Part shown: in pieces, positions 57,517 through 64,000 of the stretch
How the letters are laid out: the number at the start of each line of letters is the position of its first letter
How positions within the stretch are numbered: the stretch's first letter is position 1
NCBI GenBank assembly: GCA_965215385.1
Contig: OZ244059.1
Span: 1,426,001 to 1,490,000, forward strand
Length of the DNA: 64,000 nt
Direction: 5' to 3'
From: JAPORY01 sp965215385
Lineage (GTDB): Bacteria; Pseudomonadota; Alphaproteobacteria; Rhodobacterales; Rhodobacteraceae
Program-made: the position numbers and the translations under genes
Notes under the pieces: generated by a model
Database searches by the model: none
What the model saw: the letters and a program-made list of their open reading frames with translations, nothing else
What the model was told of the DNA's origin: nothing

Positions 57517-58773
57517 ATGTCTAAATTCCGCCGCGTCCCCTTAGATGACTTCGTTCACATGCGCGAAAAGTCTCTTCCACCCGTTTTTGTTGGACGAAGA
57601 GACATTATTTCCCAGTGCCTTACGATTGCACAGAAGACTGGGCAAGTCAAAGGCGGTATTCCCGGCAACACGACCGTCATTCAAGGTGCACCCGGTGCGG
57701 GCAAGACGTCGGTGCTTGGAATCATCCAACAGCTGGCGCCAACTGCTGGGGTACGCGTTGTCCGCCTGGGAAACAATGCGGTTGAGCACGATCTTCCCGA
57801 TGTGCTGAAGGCCATCGCCTGCGCCGGATCCTATGACCACGCACGCTGGAATGCTTTGTGGGAAAGTTTTGGAATGTCGTGGGCGCGGCGCGTAATGGGT
57901 GGCGCAGCTCCGGAAATTTCCTCCTATGACAGTCTTCGAACGTTGCAAAAGCACTTAGCCCCAGAGACGTGGACCGCGCCGGTGATTGTTGCAATTGACG
58001 AAGTCCAACGGTTACGGAATGCGGATCAGCAGGCGCGTCCCCACATTCAAAGGTTTCTACAGGAAATTCACAACGCCGACGATGTCCGACTGCCTATCAC
58101 CTTGGTCCTTGCCGGATTAGGCGACACTCACGATGTGATTCGCGATATGGGCTTGACCCACGGAATTCAACCGCACGCGCTCGAATGCTTCACCCGAGAC
58201 GAACAAGACCAACTCACGACCGATTGGTGTGCCTACTTTGGGATCAAGATCGGCAGTCAACGTGAACGCCTAGACGCGTTTATGGCTTTGACCGACGGTT
58301 GGCCACGTCATGCCTATTGGGCACAGTGCGCCCTCGCAGAGGCCATTCTTAACGAGGATACTGACGGACAAGTCGATCGGATTGGTGACTGGAATGCCGT
58401 TCACCGTCGTGCGGAATTGCTGCGGCAAGGATATTATCAACACCAATACAGTTCGGTGATGGCGAGTGCCACGTCTTTGACGACGCACGTCATATCTACT
58501 GTCGCAAAAACATCGCGCCTGACGCTTGAGGAACTTATCGGAACGATCGAGGCAGCCTGTGATGACCACAAGGACTCACGGTGCCGATTGCCGAAGGGAT
58601 ATGACCCCGAGGCTTTCGTAACTCATCTTATCCATTCTGGAGCTTTACAGTACGCATCGGACGGACGCGGATTTTTCTGTCCAATCCCGTCCTTCGAAAG
58701 CTACATCATCGCGCGCGGAAACGATAGGCGCCGAACGCTACCGAACTCACCAAGAGACGCCTCGGACGCTTGA
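57517..58773 (+). CDS. AAA-family P-loop ATPase, paralogue of the 3875-5158 gene
   Basis: 418 residues. Walker A GAPGAGKTS at 57-65, Walker B VIVAIDEVQRL at about 156-166, a sensor-like LVLAGLGDTHDVI and CFTRDEQDQLT, then a helical region and a winged-helix-like C-terminus with CPIPSFESYI. N-terminus VFVGRRDIISQCL resembles the FxGR entry of ORC/STAND-type ATPases. Layout and several motifs match the 427-residue protein at 3875-5158, so the organism has at least two members. Divergent from a WYL regulator of the defence-associated type. No toxin, nuclease or membrane effector follows, which makes a role in defence unproven; helicase loading or transposition-type roles are alternatives. Confidence 0.78.
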   Translation: MSKFRRVPLDDFVHMREKSLPPVFVGRRDIISQCLTIAQKTGQVKGGIPGNTTVIQGAPGAGKTSVLGIIQQLAPTAGVRVVRLGNNAVEHDLPDVLKAIACAGSYDHARWNALWESFGMSWARRVMGGAAPEISSYDSLRTLQKHLAPETWTAPVIVAIDEVQRLRNADQQARPHIQRFLQEIHNADDVRLPITLVLAGLGDTHDVIRDMGLTHGIQPHALECFTRDEQDQLTTDWCAYFGIKIGSQRERLDAFMALTDGWPRHAYWAQCALAEAILNEDTDGQVDRIGDWNAVHRRAELLRQGYYQHQYSSVMASATSLTTHVISTVAKTSRLTLEELIGTIEAACDDHKDSRCRLPKGYDPEAFVTHLIHSGALQYASDGRGFFCPIPSFESYIIARGNDRRRTLPNSPRDASDA

Positions 58774-59145
58774 ACAACTGCGTGCTTACTTTACCGAGCA
58801 CGTTGCATGTTCTTGCTAACTTTCCTGTTGGGCCATGATTAAGATTGAGGCCAAAAAAGAGCCACTATGGAGAAATTTTTCGAATGAGCGGGTAACGCCG
58901 CAAATGCCGCTGCAGTAACTGCAAGCAAACCGCCCCATCACGAAATCTCTGTCGTCACTTTAGCATTGTTCGCCTCAGATAGCACATCAACGAGGCGTCT
59001 TTGAAAATCACTAGACCAATATCACTGTGACAGGGCGAAAAAACTCCCCGCTGCAAAAGATTTTTCACTTTTACAATAGGCAGACCTCATCACGGCTAGT
59101 CAATCGAGGATTGCGCTTAATTACGGTCTGAGCCAAGACATACGG
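58774..59145. other. Gene-free stretch
   Basis: About 370 bases between the ATPase stop and the end of the frameshifted exported-protein gene. No supportable coding region, no clear terminator. Confidence 0.4.
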
Positions 59146-59711
59146 CTAATGAAATAGGTCGCTTGAATTAGAAAACGGCTCTCTTGAAGAAGAATTTATT
59201 GCTTCCCAACATTCTCTCCAATTGCTGATTGCCGCAAAAGATCTACTCAAGGAAAAAATAGCCAATTTATGCCCGCTATCATTAAGAATCGATACACTGT
59301 CACCATTCATAATTTCTCGTATGAATTTGACGCTGTTATCACTATCGCCTGATTTTACTGAAATCGCATTGCCCTCGCCCTGCCCATCCATAGTCCAAAC
59401 TGTATAATCAGTCTCTACTACGAAACGCAATGATCGCGCTTCTATGTCCCAGGCTCTACCAAAAACAAAAATTGCAAAATCTCCGTCTTGATACGCAACT
59501 AAACTAAGGTTTTCCCACGACTGTTAGTCGTATCTGCATCATACCAAAGCGAGCCGTTCTTAGTGCTGTGGGTCAAGGTGACTGCCCATTGTCCTTTTTG
59601 AAAAAGAATTTCATTGTTATAGTCACTCTGTGCTCTTGCTTCATTTGTCAACAGAACAAGAGATGCACAATAGCCAAACAAAGATAGCCCACGATGATGC
59701 CCTTTATTCAA
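59146..59711 (-). pseudogene. Small exported protein, split by a frameshift
   Basis: Two minus-strand frames join into one protein. The upstream part (to about 59510) has a signal peptide GLSLFGYCASLVLLTNEARA and the mature start QSDYNNEILFQKGQWAVTLT. The downstream part continues LSLVAYQDGDFAIFVFGRAW, then LRFVVETDYTVWTMDGQ and FSLSRSFAAISNWRECWEAI to a stop at 59146. They are linked across a GGGAAAA run (59510-59516 on the plus strand reads TTTTCCC), where one base more or less would restore the frame. The last segment resembles a recurring ending (FSLxGSxAAxxxxxxC) of small exported alphaproteobacterial proteins of unknown role. The start is uncertain; TTG 59711 is suggested. The AT-rich composition differs from the neighbours. 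Confidence 0.5.
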
Positions 59712-60152
59712 CGCTTTAGAGGTCTTATCCCACAGATGGGGAGAACTTTGATGATCGCTAACTGAAATTATCCTCGTGGACAAAAGATGTAAATGCAAAC
59801 ATGGTCTTACTCCTGTTGCGGTATTTGCGGCAAATGGCTTCACAATGATACGTCCCCGAATCAATAACTTCCGTGAATAATGCACAATTTTCTTCACACT
59901 ATTCCCAAAGCGAATAAACCCTCAGTATATTCCAATTCTAGGTATTCAAGATTGCGCGAGTCCCGATTACAACGCTAGCAGTCTTAGCGAGCCGCGTTGC
60001 CATTCAAATTTGGAGAGATAGTTGTTGGAAAACACAAGACCGTTGTGCAACGCTACCACTCGGTTCCAATATCGGACGCTAGAATTGCCACAACCCTGTG
60101 GGCAGAATGGACCGAGGCGCGACAAACTGCCAATCGTTTCTTGACCGAAATC
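59712..60152. other. Gene-free stretch
   Basis: About 440 bases between the exported-protein remnant and the DMT permease stop. It may hold the promoter of the remnant. No coding region is supported. Confidence 0.35.
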
Positions 60153-61067
60153 TCAGGTCGGACGAGATCGCAACGCAATAACCACCCCGGCGGTTATCAC
60201 CAGACCAATTCCCACGACTTGCGGCAGTACCAAAGTCTGGTCGAACAAAATTAACGCGTACAATGGCCCAAAAACCATGACCGAATACTCAAAAATCGAG
60301 ACATGCGAAGCCTCACCAAGTTGATACGCCTTGATGATTAAAAACACTGCAATAACCGATAACCAGGCTTGCATGATGAGCCATTTCAGCGAAGGCCAAA
60401 TCGGCCATATCCATCCGCGAGTCGTAAAGCCTGCAGCCCCTTCAGCCGCCGCAATCGGAAATACCGCCAGGACTATTAGACCAACAGCCCCCATGATCCA
60501 CAACATGACCCACATACCCGCCAGCAACGCAACGGTACTTTCTCCCGAACATATCGTTCGTGTCGCCAGCGCTCCTAAAGCATAGAAAAAACCCGCTGCG
60601 ATTGGCAGAAACGTCAGACTAGTCAAATTATCAAGCTTGAGTTGAAGAACCATCAAAATGCCAATGAACCCAATAGCCACCGACGCGATTCGAACAAGTC
60701 CCACGCGTTGACGAAAGAAAATCCAGGATATTAGCAAAATAAATATCGGCGATGTGAACAATCCGGCAAGGGCTTGAGCAATAGGCATAAGAGCCAACGC
60801 ACTGAAGTACAAAAGCATGGATAGTCCCACAAAACTACTCCGCACCGCAACCGCCCAGATTCGACGGGGCTTAAGTGTACCCAAGCCAAGCAACGGCAAA
60901 ATCATCACTAAAGGCGCGGCAAACAACGCCCGAACAAAGTGAAACTGCCAAAGACCGATTTGTTCCGATAAGATGATAACCAATGTGTCGACACCGCCAA
61001 TAATCAGTGTCGCCATGGTCATGCAAAGTGCCGCAGCCGTCGGTCTGGTTTCGGTATCTTGCGACAT
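60153..61067 (-). CDS. EamA/DMT-family permease
   Basis: 304 residues with ten hydrophobic stretches in two EamA repeats (about 20-145 and 165-295). Examples: TMATLIIGGVDTLVIIL, LAGLFTSPIFILLISWIFF and IFEYSVMVFGPLYALILF. The ATG at 61067 is preceded by AAAGAG; an upstream in-frame ATG at 61100 is less likely. DMT permeases export or import small metabolites across the inner membrane; the substrate here is unknown. It diverges from the acyl-CoA ligase gene with about 80 bases between the starts. Confidence 0.9.
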   Translation of the reverse strand: MSQDTETRPTAAALCMTMATLIIGGVDTLVIILSEQIGLWQFHFVRALFAAPLVMILPLLGLGTLKPRRIWAVAVRSSFVGLSMLLYFSALALMPIAQALAGLFTSPIFILLISWIFFRQRVGLVRIASVAIGFIGILMVLQLKLDNLTSLTFLPIAAGFFYALGALATRTICSGESTVALLAGMWVMLWIMGAVGLIVLAVFPIAAAEGAAGFTTRGWIWPIWPSLKWLIMQAWLSVIAVFLIIKAYQLGEASHVSIFEYSVMVFGPLYALILFDQTLVLPQVVGIGLVITAGVVIALRSRPT

Positions 61068-61147
61068 CAACTCTTTCTTTTTCCCACACGAAAAGTACAC
61101 TAGGAACGAGTAAAATAAGGCAAAGCTGCGACACAGGAGATTTCTAA

Positions 61148-62779
61148 ATGGGCTGGTTAGCAGACGAAACAGGACTTGATAAGTGCCTGGCCAATTATGT
61201 GCCGCTTACGCCGCTGTCCCACCTGCGTCGTGCGGTCGCAGTGTTTCCCCATCAAACCGCAGTCGTCTATCACGACCTTCGACTTACCTACCGCGAATAC
61301 TATTCTCGATGCTCCCAACTTGCCTCAGCGCTCGTCGCGATCAATGTCAACGAAGGCGACGTGGTTGCAACGATCTTACCAAACATTCCCGCTCACGCCG
61401 AAGCACACTTCGGTATACCGGCCTGCGGGGCCGTCATTAACACCATCAATACTCGGCTAGACCCGAAAACCGTCAACTACATTTTGCACCACGGCGCCGC
61501 CAAGGTATTGCTGGTCGATACGGCGTTTATCCAACTTATGGAGAGCGCCACAAAGACCCTTGAGTACCCCCCTCAAATCATTGAGGTTTCGGATCCAAAG
61601 AGTGGTATTGAACCAACTGGACAGTATCTCACCTATGACGATTTCTTGCAGGCTGGAGATCCAAATTTTGAATGGGTAATGCCAAGAGATGAATGGGAAA
61701 GTCTGGCTCTTAACTATACTTCGGGAACGACCGGTCGACCAAAGGGCGTCGTGTACCATCACCGGGGAGCTTACCTGATGACAATGGGAACCGTTGTCTC
61801 TTGGCGACTGGTGATGCATCCCGTTTATCTAACAATCGTGCCCCTGTTTCACTGCAACGGATGGAACCACAGTTGGATGATTCCGTTACTTGGTGGAACT
61901 CTGGTATGCTGTCGCGATATCACCGCGAGTGCCATCTTTAATGCGATTGCCGGTGAGGGTGTGACCCATTTGGGTGCCGCGCCCATCGTTCTCAACATGC
62001 TCGTTAATTCGTCGCCGCAGGAGCGAAAAGAATTTACCCATACGGTTGAAGTCTTCACAGCAGGCGCTCCACCCGCCCCGTCAACCCTAGCACAAATTGA
62101 GTCGCTCGGATTTAATGTAACCCATGTTTACGGATTGACGGAGACCTTCGGACATATCACCGAGTGTCTATGGGACCAAGACCGATGGGGCGGTTGTGCC
62201 GATGACGAGCGGGCAGCACTCAAAGCCCGGCAGGGAGTTGCGTTCCCGATGATGGAAGATATCACCGTGATGGATGCATCCATGCAACAAGTCCCAATGG
62301 ATCAAACCGCACAAGGCGAAATTGTCATACGCGGCAACGCGGTTATGAAAGGCTACTACAAAAATCCCGAAGCCACGATTGACAGTTTCAAGGGCGGGTA
62401 TTTTCATTCCGAGGATATCGCCGTGCAAGGCCCTGACCGTTACATTCAAATTGTGGATCGTGCGAAAGATATTATCATTTCGGGCGGCGAGAATATCTCT
62501 TCGGTTGAGGTCGAAAACGCGTTAATGGCGCATCCAGGAATACTGCATGTTGCGGTTGTCGCCATGCCAGATCCCAAATGGGGAGAGGCTCCCTGTGCCG
62601 TTGTTGAACTCAAAGAAGATACGGAATTGGACGAGCAAACTCTCATTGATTTTGCTCGCAAGACTTTGGCCGGGTTCAAAGTCCCAAAAAAAGTATTGTT
62701 TCGTGAACTGCCGAAAACTTCAACTGGCAAAATTCAAAAGTTCGAATTACGCGCAATAGTTGCAGCAGCAAGCGCATGA
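61148..62779 (+). CDS. Acyl-CoA ligase, DmdB-like
   Basis: 543 residues of the AMP-binding superfamily. P-loop NYTSGTTGRPKGVVYHHRG, adenylate motif HVYGLTETFGHITE, hinge GGYFHSEDIAV, and the C-terminal lysine in LPKTSTGKIQKFELR. Loads a carboxylic acid onto CoA through an acyl-adenylate. The closest functional group by size and motif is the medium-chain/methylmercaptopropionate CoA ligase group (DmdB). With the DmdC-like dehydrogenase at 47301 it could take part in DMSP-derived acid use, but this is inference; general fatty-acid activation fits too. ATG 61148 follows ACAGGAGA. Confidence 0.92.
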   Translation: MGWLADETGLDKCLANYVPLTPLSHLRRAVAVFPHQTAVVYHDLRLTYREYYSRCSQLASALVAINVNEGDVVATILPNIPAHAEAHFGIPACGAVINTINTRLDPKTVNYILHHGAAKVLLVDTAFIQLMESATKTLEYPPQIIEVSDPKSGIEPTGQYLTYDDFLQAGDPNFEWVMPRDEWESLALNYTSGTTGRPKGVVYHHRGAYLMTMGTVVSWRLVMHPVYLTIVPLFHCNGWNHSWMIPLLGGTLVCCRDITASAIFNAIAGEGVTHLGAAPIVLNMLVNSSPQERKEFTHTVEVFTAGAPPAPSTLAQIESLGFNVTHVYGLTETFGHITECLWDQDRWGGCADDERAALKARQGVAFPMMEDITVMDASMQQVPMDQTAQGEIVIRGNAVMKGYYKNPEATIDSFKGGYFHSEDIAVQGPDRYIQIVDRAKDIIISGGENISSVEVENALMAHPGILHVAVVAMPDPKWGEAPCAVVELKEDTELDEQTLIDFARKTLAGFKVPKKVLFRELPKTSTGKIQKFELRAIVAAASA

Positions 62780-62797
62780 CCAAGCGGTCCTTTACCC

Positions 62798-63823
62798 GTG
62801 ACAATTTCTCGGCGATATGAACGGCTAGAGGCGGCGGGGCTTTGGCGACCGGCTCCCGAAGAACAACGCAAAGAAGTTGTCACCTCACTAGGAAAAACGA
62901 CTCTGATAATCTGCGACCTCAAAGACCGAACTCTCGCACACTGGTCCCTCGCAGCCATACGCCGCAGTAATCCCAATGAATTTCCGGCGATTTATGCCCT
63001 CGAAGGTAGCCCCGACGAAACTCTAGAACTCGCAAGCGACGAAGATCAGATGATCAACGTTCTGGAGCGACTGGAAAAAAACCTGGCTCGTACCCGTCCA
63101 CACCCGGGTCGTCTGCGATTAGTTTCTTTTTTGGTCACAATCGTCGCCGTTACGATCTCGCTCATATTATGGGCACCCATTGGTTTGCAAACCCATGCCC
63201 TATCGGTTGCACCCGAAGTCACGAGAGAAAAAATTGGCCGCGATCTTTTAGATCGAATTACGCGTCTCTCTGGTCCAAGTTGCACCAATCCAGAAGGTTT
63301 ATCAGCACTCTCGGAACTCGCTCGCTACACCGGAGTATCTGAAATAATTGTTGTACCTGGCGGACCTGGCGATAGCCTCGCACTTCCCGGCGGCCTCATT
63401 GTCCTCAATCGCAGTATTATTGAAGACCACCAAGATCCCGACGTTGCCGCGGGATTCGTAATTGCCGAACAAACCCGTGCCCGCCAGCGCGACCCACTAG
63501 CGGATGTGCTTGACGCCGGTGGGGTCATCGCCGCATTTCGCTTGATAACGACCGGCGAAATTCCATCCAAATCGCTAGATCTATACGTTGAGCAGGCCTT
63601 GCCGAGAGCAAGACCGGCGCTTGATCATGAGAAACTCTTGCGCGCCTTTGACGACGCGTCGGTGCGCTCTACGCCCTATGCCTTTGCAATTGATGTCACC
63701 GGCGAGACCGTCATCGACCTCATTGAAGCCGACCCGATGGTCGGGCGGACGGCGCAACCGATTTTGTCGGATCGTGAATGGCTATTGTTGCAGACGATCT
63801 GCGAGCATCAAACACTGCGATAA
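62798..63823 (+). CDS. Membrane protein resembling an M48 peptidase without its metal site
   Basis: 341 residues, GTG start at 62798, 18 bases past the ligase stop, so cotranscribed. Residues 1-105 are soluble, one membrane helix lies at about 108-130 (LVSFLVTIVAVTISLILWAP), and the rest faces the other side. Residues 193-233 follow the M48 pattern (SLALPGGLIVLNRSIIED, DPDVAAGF), where active peptidases have a HExxH helix. Here that helix reads VIAEQTRARQRDP and has no histidine pair, so it is presumably non-catalytic. Function unknown; such proteins occur in Rhodobacterales as conserved hypotheticals. Confidence 0.7.
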   Translation: MTISRRYERLEAAGLWRPAPEEQRKEVVTSLGKTTLIICDLKDRTLAHWSLAAIRRSNPNEFPAIYALEGSPDETLELASDEDQMINVLERLEKNLARTRPHPGRLRLVSFLVTIVAVTISLILWAPIGLQTHALSVAPEVTREKIGRDLLDRITRLSGPSCTNPEGLSALSELARYTGVSEIIVVPGGPGDSLALPGGLIVLNRSIIEDHQDPDVAAGFVIAEQTRARQRDPLADVLDAGGVIAAFRLITTGEIPSKSLDLYVEQALPRARPALDHEKLLRAFDDASVRSTPYAFAIDVTGETVIDLIEADPMVGRTAQPILSDREWLLLQTICEHQTLR

Positions 63824-64000
63824 ACCTTGAGTTCATAAAAGCTCTCCCCTTGAACTAACCAGTCCATCCAAGCATCGCATCTCTCAATGATCAGGCTTTT
63901 ATGACCAATCATAGACCTAGAGATCGTGATTGCACCTTGGAACTGTCTACCGCCTGCAGCCACCACTTCTCACAATGACGCAGCATCCAAAAATACCCGT
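63824..64000. other. Right edge, no gene seen
   Basis: 177 bases after the membrane-protein stop with no coding region or terminator that I can support. Confidence 0.4.

Noticed and set aside
60001..60254. Plus-strand open frame near the DMT permease
   Set aside because: Overlaps the 3' end of the permease gene on the other strand and shows no family features.
1..64000. CRISPR arrays, rRNA and tRNA genes
   Set aside because: I looked for regularly spaced repeats and for the T-arm pattern GGTTCGAATCC followed by a complete cloverleaf and found none; a scan by tRNAscan-SE or Infernal would settle it.

Overview
The window reads as a chromosomal segment of an alphaproteobacterium, most likely a marine Rhodobacterales-type organism. 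The gene pairings typical of that group are coaBC-dut-moeB, an exported SH3 protein next to a D-glycerate dehydrogenase, hisC-tyrA, and a fad cluster with a glutathione S-transferase. This assignment is inference from gene content and order; no rRNA or tRNA gene was seen. Housekeeping genes alternate with long gene-poor stretches that hold transposase remnants and frameshifted genes, so local decay and past insertion are likely.

Region 1 (1-5.9 kb) is accessory DNA. Two divergent genes for small exported proteins (385-901 minus, 1482-2157 plus) each carry an 11-13 base poly-C run a few codons after the start codon and just before the signal peptide. Both runs are one base away from the in-frame length of 12, which suggests phase variation or a homopolymer read error. 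An orphan AAA ATPase (3875-5158) lies between two directly repeated copies of an IS4-type transposase remnant.

Region 2 (5.9-19.5 kb) is core metabolism: coaBC-dut-moeB, a dimethylglycine/sarcosine dehydrogenase-like flavoprotein, a TetA-type MFS exporter, an SH3 protein, a D-glycerate dehydrogenase, a D-lactate dehydrogenase-like flavoprotein and a threonine/serine dehydratase. A decayed IS4/IS200 mosaic sits before the dehydratase.

Region 3 (19.7-41.9 kb) is the centrepiece. A GH13_18 sugar phosphorylase diverges from a LacI regulator, which is followed by a four-component sugar ABC importer, a glycerate 2-kinase, enolase and a full glycogen set (glgP, glgB, glgC, glgA, glgX, malQ). Read together, an imported glucosylglycerate-like solute would be split by phosphate. 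The glucose-1-phosphate half would feed ADP-glucose and glycogen. The glycerate half would go to 2-phosphoglycerate and, through enolase, to phosphoenolpyruvate. One permease carries an unusual DUF11-like extracytoplasmic domain.

Region 4 (42-57 kb) holds tyrA-hisC, an orphan SsuC/TauC-type permease, a disrupted ATPase_2/DUF234-type ATPase, and a beta-oxidation cluster (acyl-CoA dehydrogenase, GST, thiolase, FadB) with a homodimeric pyruvate dehydrogenase E1-like enzyme inside it.

Region 5 (56-64 kb) has a WYL regulator of the CapW/BrxR architecture facing away from a second AAA ATPase related to the first. It then has a frameshifted exported protein, a DMT permease, an acyl-CoA ligase of the DmdB type and a membrane protein resembling an M48 peptidase that has lost its metal-binding motif.
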